NCBI GenBank assembly: GCA_964410285.1
Contig: CAYPFR010000001.1
Span: 1 to 64,000 of the forward strand
Length of the DNA stretch: 64,000 nt
Origin: Fretibacter sp964410285
GTDB lineage: Bacteria > Pseudomonadota > Alphaproteobacteria > Caulobacterales > Maricaulaceae
Reading direction: 5' to 3'
Below are positions 35,002 through 43,076 of this stretch, one piece after another. How positions within the stretch are numbered: the first letter of the stretch is position 1; every line of letters starts with the position of its first letter. Made by a program: the position numbers and the translations under genes. The notes below the pieces were generated by a model. It saw nothing but the letters and a program-made list of their open reading frames with translations. It was not told where the DNA came from and ran no database searches.

Positions 35002-36696
35002 TTATATCAGGACGGATAATGTAACCCGTGTCCCGCCATCCTCGTGGTCGGTGATATCCAAGACTGAGCCGAGTTGCTTTGCGCGAAATTCCATATTTCT
35101 CATACCTTGTCCGGCTTTTCGTGGAGCTTTCAGCCCTATGCCGACACCATCATCTGTAACCGAGATAAGTAAATTGGAGGCTTCTTGCGTTATAGAGATA
35201 GCTACGTTCTCACAATTCGCATGACGAATTGCATTTGTAATGGCCTCTTGCAGCAAACGATAGATATTTAATACTGTCTCTGGCCCAAAATGAACCTCGG
35301 ATAAAACATCTGTTTGGTGCCAGTGAAGTCTAATATTTGCGGCCCGCAACTGAGCTTCCGCGCGTGAGCGAAACGTCACCAAAGCAGCCTCAAGCGTACC
35401 ATCAGAATGATCCATAGAGTCTACGATAAGGCGAAGGTCGTTGAGTCCATATTCCAAATCGCCTTCAATTTCTTCCGAACTGATATCCCCATCTCGAACG
35501 CGTAAAAGCATAGAGAGAAGATGCCCGCCAATACCGTCATGTATATCACGCGTCAGGCGTTGCCGTTCCTCCAGCCGGCCTTTTGTCTTCAGGCCTTCTT
35601 CAATCGCTAATTGTTGCGCCTCAATCAGATTTTTCTGGTCAGCAATTTTTTGGCTTAAAGCGCGTTGAAAGTCGCCATAGCGTCGGTGATCGCGTATCAA
35701 GGCACTCCCTCCCGCCGCAAGCGCAATAGGCAGGTAGCCGAGCAGAGCAATTGGCATGAGCGATGTGTAAAAAAATGGTTTTACTACAGGGAGCAAAAAT
35801 AAAATACAGATACTCACAGCGACAAAAGCGACCATCCAAAGCCCAAACAAGACGGGCTTTTTTCTTATCTCCAAGTATCGCCATAAATTAATTAGACAGA
35901 GAGAAACAACACAATAGAGTATGAGCGCTGGAATATAATCTAAAAAAACAGATCGTTCTGCTGCTCCGTGTGCAAAGCCGCGTAAGGCGAGGATACTGCC
36001 TCCAATCGCCCCAAGCGTAGCATAAAACTTCGGTCTTACACGTAAAAAACCGCCAATGAGAGCAATGATAATAACTAGACTCGCGCCAATTATTGTGACG
36101 CGCTCCAAATGCGCGGCTCTCTTTGTTTGCAAGCCTGATAAAACCGACAGCGTTTCGATCATGTCGTCATTCTCAAAGAGGTAAAAACGGGGAATGCCAA
36201 CATGGTTATGTTCGGGAGTCATGACTATAGTCAGCCGATTGATCCCCGTCTGATAATTCTTAACCGGTATTGTAGCCAGCATATAACGGTTTGACATCCC
36301 TGCAATATGTAGGCCTTTGCCTCTATCACTCGTAATACGCACTCCATTCATATAAAGAACAAGTGCCCCCCCCGTGATAGGTAAAAAGATATGACTTGGC
36401 CTAGTCGGCGGCCGTTCGAGCTGTGTTGTAAGACGAAACTGATGTTTTACGTTTCGTGGCAATTTATGTGCGGTAAGAAGGTTATATTCTGTTTCACCCA
36501 CCCGTTTACGCCGCGTTGGATGTATCCCGACAAGCGGAAGTACCTCTATATCTGTGGCCGCAACACGATATGGCTCAAGCTCAGCATAGCGCGGGCTAAG
36601 GGCGTAAAGACCGCTCAAAGAGAAGATCGCTATCATGATAGCCGAGCCAAATGAGAGTACGACCTGCCGCCTTGGAAACCCGATCACCATTCTCAT
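35002..36696 (-). CDS. Sensor histidine kinase (NarX/DegS-type, HisKA_3)
   Basis: 564 residues from ATG at 36696; a TTG at 36729 is also in frame. N-terminal membrane helix, a periplasmic region of about 170 residues with a beta-sandwich-like HIFLPITGGALVLYMNGVRI, then about six to seven membrane helices as in 7TMR-DISM receptors. A coiled coil (QKIADQKNLIEAQQLAIEEG) leads to the H-box RQRLTRDIHDGIGGHLLSML and a HATPase (N-box EAITNAIRHANCENVAI, G-boxes DDGVGIGL and GQGMRN). The periplasmic ligand is unknown. Convergent with its likely partner, eight bases apart. Confidence 0.9.
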   Translation of the reverse strand: MRMVIGFPRRQVVLSFGSAIMIAIFSLSGLYALSPRYAELEPYRVAATDIEVLPLVGIHPTRRKRVGETEYNLLTAHKLPRNVKHQFRLTTQLERPPTRPSHIFLPITGGALVLYMNGVRITSDRGKGLHIAGMSNRYMLATIPVKNYQTGINRLTIVMTPEHNHVGIPRFYLFENDDMIETLSVLSGLQTKRAAHLERVTIIGASLVIIIALIGGFLRVRPKFYATLGAIGGSILALRGFAHGAAERSVFLDYIPALILYCVVSLCLINLWRYLEIRKKPVLFGLWMVAFVAVSICILFLLPVVKPFFYTSLMPIALLGYLPIALAAGGSALIRDHRRYGDFQRALSQKIADQKNLIEAQQLAIEEGLKTKGRLEERQRLTRDIHDGIGGHLLSMLLRVRDGDISSEEIEGDLEYGLNDLRLIVDSMDHSDGTLEAALVTFRSRAEAQLRAANIRLHWHQTDVLSEVHFGPETVLNIYRLLQEAITNAIRHANCENVAISITQEASNLLISVTDDGVGIGLKAPRKAGQGMRNMEFRAKQLGSVLDITDHEDGGTRVTLSVLI

Positions 36697-36748
36697 TTGC
36701 GTTCTTTGCCCATGGTCTGTCAATACCAATCTAAATCTGCACTGTCAT

Positions 36749-36762
36749 CCATGATCATGTGA
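36749..36762 (+). promoter_or_regulatory. Operator-like motif CCATGATCATGTGA, copy 3
   Basis: Lies in the divergent region between the kinase start (36696) and the lipoprotein start (36821), 58 bases before the latter. Identical to 25638-25651 and at almost the same distance from its gene, which supports a conserved promoter position. Confidence 0.55.
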
Positions 36763-36820
36763 TGGCGAGACTATTTGGTTCTAATTAAATTGTAATTCGA
36801 AATATCGTGACAGGCAAAAA

Positions 36821-37399
36821 ATGATCAATTACGAAAAAATTGCAGGACTTGGCCGCGTGACTTGCTATGTATTAGCTTGCCTATCTTTGATAGCCTGTCA
36901 GTCTGATATCTCAGCTGATAAAACGTATGAAGGTCGAGCCGAAACTAATCCGTCCGAGCTCGTTCCATCTCAAAGCTCACGCCAAGACATTCAATCAGAC
37001 GGCCAAGCAACTTATGATTTTGAACGCCAATTACAGAGCTGCCGTGGAACAATATGTAGAATGCTTCCGCCTGAAAAAATGCAAATGACCCAATATAGTA
37101 AAGAGCTCATGTCTTTTGTTAATCTGACCCAAACCGATAATCTCGCTGAAGCAAGGCAAAAAGTGAAAGGTGCCTATTCTGGCATGGCATCAATGGGTAT
37201 AGATATTACTACAACGCCTGGGGTAAAGCTCTTATCTGTTCAGCTTTCACCAGGCTTAAATGTAGATTTACCTGAATATGATATCGCTATTCTTACAAAC
37301 GGATCTTCCAACGGGGCGCAGATCCGGGACTGGGGCGCACGCATTCGCTGCGCTCCAGTCGTTGAAACCACGTCGTGGCAAACGGAGCCGTGTGACTAA
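36821..37399 (+). CDS. Lipoprotein of unknown function
   Basis: 192 residues. N-terminus with a hydrophobic stretch and lipobox LSLIAC (Cys26), then Gln-Ser, so probably exported to the outer membrane. The mature part has LQSCRGTICRMLPPEKMQMT, suggesting a disulfide, and CAPVVETTSWQTEPCD at the end. No family recognised. It carries the shared operator-like motif and is divergent from the kinase, so it may be a target or accessory of that two-component system. Last intact gene before the third att-like site. Confidence 0.7.
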   Translation: MINYEKIAGLGRVTCYVLACLSLIACQSDISADKTYEGRAETNPSELVPSQSSRQDIQSDGQATYDFERQLQSCRGTICRMLPPEKMQMTQYSKELMSFVNLTQTDNLAEARQKVKGAYSGMASMGIDITTTPGVKLLSVQLSPGLNVDLPEYDIAILTNGSSNGAQIRDWGARIRCAPVVETTSWQTEPCD

Positions 37400-37495
37400 A
37401 TATTTGTGCTACAAATTGCTCTCACATTGTGCTATTTTTCGAACCTGAAGGCACCATAAGCTATTGATAATTATGGGGTATTGGACCTCACAAGC

Positions 37496-37513
37496 CGCAT
37501 CCCCGGTTCGCCA
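37496..37513 (+). other. att-like core repeat, copy 3
   Basis: CGCATCCCCGGTTCGCCA, one mismatch to copies 1 and 2. A degraded integrase tail (KIAQ on the minus strand) is at about 37403-37437 to its left and an integrase N-terminus begins 46 bases to its right. It marks the transition from the A+T-rich accessory part to the G+C-richer chromosome. The rest of 37400-37866 shows no intact gene. Confidence 0.6.
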
Positions 37514-37558
37514 TTTCTACCAAGTAAATTTACCCCGATAACTGGGTAATATTTGGTC

Positions 37559-37729
37559 ATGACGACAACTCGCAATCGCTATCTCGTAAGGCGCGGCGAA
37601 CGCTGGTATTACTTCCGTAGAATTCCCAAACCCCATGCCCACATAGATGCGCGAACATACAGCAAAGCGGCTTTAAATACGAATTCACTCCGAGAATTTT
37701 TTTCTCCTTTACCCGGCTCAGTAAGCTGA
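37559..37729 (+). pseudogene. Tyrosine integrase, N-terminal fragment
   Basis: 56 codons from ATG. RYLVRRGERWYYFRRIP with DARTYSKAALNTNSLRE matches the first beta-hairpin region of phage-type integrases that begin with such an arm-binding segment. Homology stops at about 37700 and the frame ends at TGA 37729, so core-binding and catalytic domains are gone. Its position 46 bases after the att-like core is what an integrase gene next to its attachment site would show. Confidence 0.65.
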
Positions 37730-37866
37730 CAACACGCAAATTCCTGAAACAACAGAATAAGGCAGACTCCTATTTTGTTATTGCGGCTAAGGCCAAATTG
37801 CCTATCAATTTGTAGCGATCCAAAATTCGCTTTCTTTCCATGAAGAAAATCTAATAGAGTAGAAAA

Positions 37867-38997
37867 ATGTCGCTCAAGTCCCTTATCGTCCCGCGCCTTA
37901 CCGCAAAAATGCTGAGTGAGAAGACCTTGCAAAGAGAGCGGAGCAAAGCGGAAAAGCGGCGGCGACAAACTGGCGGGGAACATCTGGTCGAATTTTTCCA
38001 CGACCCGTCTGATCCTTATTCGCAGCTCCTTGAAAAGATAATGCCGCGATTTGACGAAAATTATGATGTTAATGTGATTACGCATCTGGTCGGCCCGCCT
38101 GATGACAGCGCAGCCCCCGAACGCGAAAAGCTGACAGAGTATTCCAAAATCGACGCACTGCGACTTGCTAAGGCGGCGGGTATTGATTTTAAAATAGTCA
38201 GCAGGCCGCCCGCAGCGGGCACCTTGGCCGGTGACGCCCGGCGTAAAAGGCTCGGGCATTATCTGGGCGCAACGCTATATTACGGCGGGGAGTGGTATTG
38301 GGGGCTGGACCGCTTGCATTATCTTGAAGCGCGGCTCTCTGGTTTAGGTCTTTGCAAGGACAGTAGCGTGGCCCCTATTTATGAGCCGCCGACCCGGCCT
38401 GTGGGGTCTGGCAAGACGGACGCGGTTTTGCATTGGTATTTTTCATTCCGGTCCCCTTACTCTGCCGTTGTGCGCGATCGGGTCAAGGTCATGGCGGACG
38501 CTTACGGGGCCCGCCTAAAACTTCATTTCGTTTTGCCCATGGTGATGCGCGGCCTTCCCGTACCGCCCGCCAAGAAAAAATATATCCCGCTGGATACGGC
38601 GCGTGAAGCGCGCAGGCTCGGCGTGGATTTCGGGAAAGTGCTTGATCCGGTGGGCCGACCCGTCGAGCTTGGCTATTCCCTTTTGCCTTGGGCCGCGCGC
38701 CAGGGGCGCGATTATGACTATGCACAGAGCTGGCTGAAGGGCGTCTGGGCCCAAGGCATAAATGCAGGCTCCAATTCCGGCCTTGAAAAAATTGTAAGGC
38801 GGGCAGGGCTCGACTGGAACAAGGCCAAAGAGTTTTTGGGTAATGACGATTGGCGCGGCGAGGCAGAGGCCAACCGCCTAGAAATGATGGAACGCGGCAT
38901 TTGGGGGGTTCCCAGCTTTCGGGTCGGCGATACAATCACTTGGGGACAGGACAGGCTCTGGGTGATTGAACATGCACTACAAAAATTGGCCGATTAG
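37867..38997 (+). CDS. DsbA-like / 2-hydroxychromene-2-carboxylate isomerase-family protein
   Basis: 376 residues containing two thioredoxin-fold segments. The first begins EHLVEFFHDPSDPYSQLLEK, the second LHWYFSFRSPYSAVVRD, the typical strand and S-P-Y of kappa-class GST/HCCA isomerases. The end WGVPSFRVGDTITWGQDRLW is the conserved GVPSF region. These cytoplasmic enzymes use glutathione to isomerise aromatic breakdown products, but many relatives have unknown substrates. The doubled domain is longer than the usual about 200 residues. First intact gene on the chromosome-like side, followed closely by a small membrane protein and an MBL hydrolase. Confidence 0.82.
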   Translation: MSLKSLIVPRLTAKMLSEKTLQRERSKAEKRRRQTGGEHLVEFFHDPSDPYSQLLEKIMPRFDENYDVNVITHLVGPPDDSAAPEREKLTEYSKIDALRLAKAAGIDFKIVSRPPAAGTLAGDARRKRLGHYLGATLYYGGEWYWGLDRLHYLEARLSGLGLCKDSSVAPIYEPPTRPVGSGKTDAVLHWYFSFRSPYSAVVRDRVKVMADAYGARLKLHFVLPMVMRGLPVPPAKKKYIPLDTAREARRLGVDFGKVLDPVGRPVELGYSLLPWAARQGRDYDYAQSWLKGVWAQGINAGSNSGLEKIVRRAGLDWNKAKEFLGNDDWRGEAEANRLEMMERGIWGVPSFRVGDTITWGQDRLWVIEHALQKLAD

Positions 38998-39006
38998 GAG
39001 TCGTAT

Positions 39007-39381
39007 ATGCTTAGGAACATTTTGATATTCATTCCGATGGCCTTTGGCCTGTATATGGGGGGTTTGGCGTTTATGTCGCCGGATATAATTGGCGGCATAT
39101 TAGGTGTTTCGGCGGATAGTGCCGCTGGACGCGGCGCAATTAGCGGCGATTTTGGCGCCTTCTTTTTAACCGGCGCAGGCGCGGCAGCTCTTGCCTTGTT
39201 TAAAGGTAAATCAAAATTGCTATGGGTGCCGATTTGCCTATTTGGCTTAACTGTTGTCGGTCGATTGTTTGAACTGTCGTCTTCGGGCATTGGCAGCGGC
39301 GCTTTGCAGCCTATTATTATCGAATTGATTCTCGTCACTATGTTGGCCGCTGCGCTTAAACTGTCAAAACCGGAGGCTTAG
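39007..39381 (+). CDS. Small four-helix membrane protein (DUF4345-like)
   Basis: 124 residues with about four hydrophobic helices: LIFIPMAFGLYMGGLAFM, GAFFLTGAGAAALALF, LWVPICLFGLTVVGRLF and a C-terminal one. Pattern RGAISGDFGAF between helices 1 and 2 recalls DUF4345-type proteins of unknown role. Starts nine bases after the isomerase stop with AGGAG upstream and ends three bases before the MBL gene, so it is part of a three-gene operon. Confidence 0.7.
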   Translation: MLRNILIFIPMAFGLYMGGLAFMSPDIIGGILGVSADSAAGRGAISGDFGAFFLTGAGAAALALFKGKSKLLWVPICLFGLTVVGRLFELSSSGIGSGALQPIIIELILVTMLAAALKLSKPEA

Positions 39382-39384
39382 CTC

Positions 39385-40461
39385 ATGAAAAAAACTGTCA
39401 TTATCGCCCTTGCCTTCCTGGCCCTGCTTTTCATGGGGCGTCAGATTTTGGTCCCAAAAATCGCCGAAGGTGGGTTTGAGAGACTGGTGTCAGATCGCAT
39501 CGGCGCGGATCCGGCGGCCAATTTGCAAGACGGCTTGCACGTCTATATTTGCGGTGCAGGCTCCCCCCTGTTTGACCCGAAACGCAGCGGCCCTTGTATC
39601 GCAGTTATAGCTGGGGATCAGGCCTTTGTTTTTGACGCTGGCGCGTCTGGCTCACAAAATTTGGGCCCAATGGGGTTTCCGCTACCACGCGTTCAGGCAA
39701 TCTTCCTGACCCATCTGCACTCGGACCATATTGACGGCCTTGGTCAAATTTTGCTCGGGAGCTGGGTGAATAGCCCTCGTGCAGAGCCTACTAAGGTTTA
39801 CGGCCCCGCCGGAACCGCGCAGGTTGTCAGCGGCTTTAACAGGGCGTATCAAATCGACAGCGCCTATCGAACAGCGCATCATGGCCCGGACATTGCCAAC
39901 CCGGCGTCATTTGGCGCGCGCGCCCAAGAGATCGCTTTTACGGGCCTTAGTGAAACTGTATATGAAAAAGGCCGCGTCAAAATCACGGCCTATCAAGTCA
40001 GCCACGCGCCTGTATCAGGCGCTCTTGGATACCGCATCGATTATAAGGGCAGGTCCATCTCTATTTCAGGGGATACGGCCTTTGACCCGAATATTGCGGC
40101 GGCCTCCGAAGGCGTGGATGTCCTGTTTCACGAAGCCCTTAATATGGAGATGGTGAAAACCATGGAGGCCGCTGCCAAAGCCAATGGCGCAAAGGGGCTG
40201 GAGAAAATTCTGTTTGATATTCGGGATTATCATACCTCCCCCGTGGATGCGGCCAAGACGGCACAAATGGCAAATGCGCGAGCGCTCGTTTTATATCACA
40301 TCGTACCTATGCTGCCCTCGGATTTGCTCCTTCCGGTTTTTACAAAAGGTATGGACGCGGAATTTGACGGCAAAATTACAGTCAGCAAGGACGGAACCGT
40401 TCTTCATTTGCCCGCTGGAGGGGATCGCATTCTCTATGAAGATCTTAGCGCGAATTTTTAA
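39385..40461 (+). CDS. MBL-fold metal-dependent hydrolase (RNase Z-like group)
   Basis: 358 residues. N-terminal hydrophobic segment (about 3-18) suggests export or membrane anchoring. Zinc motif THLHSDHIDGL (H110, H112, D114, H115), then H in YQVSHAPVSGALGYRI, Asp in SISGDTAFDP and a late His in LVLYHIVPM complete the binuclear site. Resembles periplasmic or exported RNase Z-like hydrolases (arylsulfatase AtsA-type) rather than tRNA-processing RNase Z. Substrate unknown. Last gene of the 37867-40461 operon; the 190 bases after it contain only a vestigial coding-like stretch. Confidence 0.85.
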   Translation: MKKTVIIALAFLALLFMGRQILVPKIAEGGFERLVSDRIGADPAANLQDGLHVYICGAGSPLFDPKRSGPCIAVIAGDQAFVFDAGASGSQNLGPMGFPLPRVQAIFLTHLHSDHIDGLGQILLGSWVNSPRAEPTKVYGPAGTAQVVSGFNRAYQIDSAYRTAHHGPDIANPASFGARAQEIAFTGLSETVYEKGRVKITAYQVSHAPVSGALGYRIDYKGRSISISGDTAFDPNIAAASEGVDVLFHEALNMEMVKTMEAAAKANGAKGLEKILFDIRDYHTSPVDAAKTAQMANARALVLYHIVPMLPSDLLLPVFTKGMDAEFDGKITVSKDGTVLHLPAGGDRILYEDLSANF

Positions 40462-40653
40462 TCCGCGCCTAGCGCTGGGGACGCGCTCTCGCACACGGCA
40501 TTTTCACATCGCTTTATCTAAAACGTGATCGCCAGGAGATCGAACGTGTAATGAAACTCGAAATTTTGACGTTATGGATTTGGAGGCTTTGCAAACCCGC
40601 TGGGAGGCGGCGGCGTAGCCCCAAAAATAACGTAAAAAGAGAGAGACAGTACA

Positions 40654-41469
40654 TTGACCCCCTATCTAAAAGCCCTTGGCCTATTCACCAGCTTCGCCCT
40701 ATTACCCGCCGCCGCCCATGCAGGCGCTTGGACCGCCAAACAAGGTGATACCTACCTTAAAGGCGCCATAAACTATTTCGATACAAACAGCCGTTTTGGC
40801 GATCAACTGCCGGATTTTGAAAATTTTCGGGACATAAATTTCAATATCTACCTTGAGCATGGCCTGCGTGACGATTTGACATTCTTCGCCACCAGCGCCT
40901 TTAAGGACATTGAGCAAACCGTTGCCGGCGAAACCGTGAGTAATAGCGGCATTGGAGATGTCGATCTTGGCCTGCGCTATAATTTGACCAATGACGGCGC
41001 AGTTGTATCCATTCAGGGCCTTGCGAAATTGCCCTTCCTTTATAGCGAAACCGCAGACTTGCCATTGGGTAATGGGCAAATTGATCTGGAAGGCAAAGTG
41101 CTCGTGGGCAAATCCTTTGGTCCCGCCGGCTATGTCGGCCTAGAGGCAGGCTACCGCTACCGCGCAGAAGCACCCGTTGATGAGTTTCGGTATCTCATTG
41201 AATATGGCGTAGACCTGAGCGAAGAGACGTATTTCCGCACAAAACTTGACGGGATTGTCGGTCTCGGCAGCGCGGACGACGCAGCGGCGGCGGCAAATAC
41301 GCTTAACGCGAGCCTGCCGATCGATTTTGATTTAGGTAAGCTTGAATATACGCTGGGGTATAAATTCCAGTCGGGGCTTGCCGCTGAAATCACAGGCACG
41401 ACCAATATTTACGGTGATAACACGCTCAAAGGGACAAATGTGCAATTTGCCATTGTCTCGCAATTTTAA
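40654..41469 (+). CDS. Outer-membrane beta-barrel protein
   Basis: 271 residues from TTG at 40654, with purine-rich GAGAGAGA upstream; signal peptide 1-23 (ending AAHAG). The mature protein alternates aromatic and polar residues over many strands (DTYLKGAINYFDTNSRFG, INFNIYLEHGLRDDLTFFAT) and ends with VQFAIVSQF, a terminal Phe as in BAM substrates. It resembles transporters of the phenol-degradation meta-pathway type, which may pass hydrophobic compounds. Its position eight bases before a polysaccharide synthase gene could mean a role in glycan export, but that is inference. Confidence 0.75.
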   Translation: MTPYLKALGLFTSFALLPAAAHAGAWTAKQGDTYLKGAINYFDTNSRFGDQLPDFENFRDINFNIYLEHGLRDDLTFFATSAFKDIEQTVAGETVSNSGIGDVDLGLRYNLTNDGAVVSIQGLAKLPFLYSETADLPLGNGQIDLEGKVLVGKSFGPAGYVGLEAGYRYRAEAPVDEFRYLIEYGVDLSEETYFRTKLDGIVGLGSADDAAAAANTLNASLPIDFDLGKLEYTLGYKFQSGLAAEITGTTNIYGDNTLKGTNVQFAIVSQF

Positions 41470-41477
41470 GCGCCGCC

Positions 41478-43076
41478 ATGTTTTCAATTTCTGCGGTCGT
41501 GCTAGCCTGCCATTATGTCTTGGTCGCGATCTTATGTATCTATGGCTCGCACCGAATTTATCATACATGGCTGGCGCGAAGGACGCGCAAAACGGCCGCC
41601 CTACCGCCGAGCGATGATCGGCCATTTGTGACCGTGCAGGCGCCGATGTTCAATGAAAAATTTGTCGCCGAGCGGATCATAGATGCCCTCACCGCGCTCG
41701 ATTATCCCAAAGAGAAATTGCAAATCCAGGTCATTGACGATTCGACCGATGATAGTGTGGAGCTCATTGCCCGCAAGGTTGCCCATTACAAAGACCTCGG
41801 CTTTGATATTCAGCACCTTCATAGGACGAACCGCCAAGGCTATAAGGCCGGCGCGCTGGCCGAAGCCATGGATCAAGTTCGCGGCGAGTTGATCGCGATC
41901 TTTGATGCAGACTTTATCCCAAAGCCTGATTTTCTGCTGAAAGCGATCCCGCATTTTCGTGACCCCAAAGTCGGCGTGGTGCAGTCGCGCTGGACCTATT
42001 TAAACCGCGAGTCCAATGTCCTGACCCGTGTACAGGGCATTATGCTCGATGCGCATTTCGGCGTTGAGCAAGTCGCAAGATATGAGACAGATGCCATGTT
42101 TAATTTTAATGGCACGGCAGGAATTTGGCGAAAGGCAACCATTATTGAATCGGGCGGCTGGCGGGCAGATACATTGACCGAGGATATTGATCTGAGTTAC
42201 CGCGCGCAAATGGCGGGCTGGAAATTTGTCTATCTCAAAGATCTCGAAAGCCCGTCCGAAATCCCAACAGATATGGGCGCATTTAAAGTACAGCAGCACC
42301 GATGGGCTAAGGGCGCGATTCAGGTGATGAAAAAGCTATTGCTTCCGATTTGGAGAAGCAAGATTTCCCTGCACGCAAAAATCGAAGCAAGCTTCCATTT
42401 GACGGGCAATTTTTGTTACATGTTGATGTTTATCGATAGCGTCTTTTTCCTAATCCCCTCCGTGCACATTCGCCAAAGTCTGGATTTCAGCCTATTGGGA
42501 TGGCTAGATATTCCGCTCTTTATTCTTGCCAGCGCGAGCCACGCTTGGTTTTTCCTTTACAGTCAAAAACTGCTGTACGGGAGACTGCTGGATAAACTCT
42601 TGATCATGCCCGTATTGCTAGCGACGTCGATCGGTCTGGGCGTGAATAATGGCCGCGCCGTTCTTGAGGCCCTAATAGGTCATGTCACGGGTTTTGAGCG
42701 CACGCCCAAAGTCGGCGAGATGGGCGGGCAATCCGATAAACCCGCGAGCACACTAGCCAGTCAATACGAGGCCCTAAGCACGCGCAGCTTTGATTATATC
42801 GAAATCATGCTGGCGCTCTTTTACGCAGGGAATCTCGTTTGGGCGGTCTCCAAAGGTTATTGGGTCGTTGTGCCTTTCCTCGCGTTATTTACGAGCGGGT
42901 TTCTGTACACTGGGCTGATGAGCCTTTTGGCGGGCAAGGCACGTACGCCCAGCGCCGCCAGCGCGCATCATACTCCCGCAGGAGACGCCCTAGGCCAAGG
43001 CACGGACCGCCCCCACTCGTCCGCCGCGCCGCAGACTCATGAGGCCTCCAAGCCGCTGATGAACGTGACAGCCTAA
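41478..43076 (+). CDS. Processive glycosyltransferase family 2 (cellulose/mannan-synthase-like)
   Basis: 532 residues. TM helix near the N-terminus, then GT-A domain: TVQAPMFNEKFVAERIIDAL, VIDDSTDDSVELIARK, the metal-binding AIFDADFIP, acceptor Asp in TEDIDLSYRAQMAGW and the processive QxxRW signature QQHRWAKGAIQ. A C-terminal set of about four helices follows, then a polar Ser/Pro/Ala-rich tail. Makes a beta-linked polysaccharide or glycolipid at the inner membrane. The stop overlaps the next gene's ATG by one base, tying it to a membrane mannosyltransferase-like protein. Confidence 0.87.
   Translation: MFSISAVVLACHYVLVAILCIYGSHRIYHTWLARRTRKTAALPPSDDRPFVTVQAPMFNEKFVAERIIDALTALDYPKEKLQIQVIDDSTDDSVELIARKVAHYKDLGFDIQHLHRTNRQGYKAGALAEAMDQVRGELIAIFDADFIPKPDFLLKAIPHFRDPKVGVVQSRWTYLNRESNVLTRVQGIMLDAHFGVEQVARYETDAMFNFNGTAGIWRKATIIESGGWRADTLTEDIDLSYRAQMAGWKFVYLKDLESPSEIPTDMGAFKVQQHRWAKGAIQVMKKLLLPIWRSKISLHAKIEASFHLTGNFCYMLMFIDSVFFLIPSVHIRQSLDFSLLGWLDIPLFILASASHAWFFLYSQKLLYGRLLDKLLIMPVLLATSIGLGVNNGRAVLEALIGHVTGFERTPKVGEMGGQSDKPASTLASQYEALSTRSFDYIEIMLALFYAGNLVWAVSKGYWVVVPFLALFTSGFLYTGLMSLLAGKARTPSAASAHHTPAGDALGQGTDRPHSSAAPQTHEASKPLMNVTA

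Noticed and set aside
37609..38259. 216-codon minus-strand frame
   Set aside because: It runs across the integrase fragment and the start of the DsbA-like gene, both of which have recognisable products on the plus strand.
40536..40617. Coding-like stretch reading NETRNFDVMDLEALQTRW before a stop
   Set aside because: No start codon or upstream continuation in frame; may be a relic but is too short to assign.
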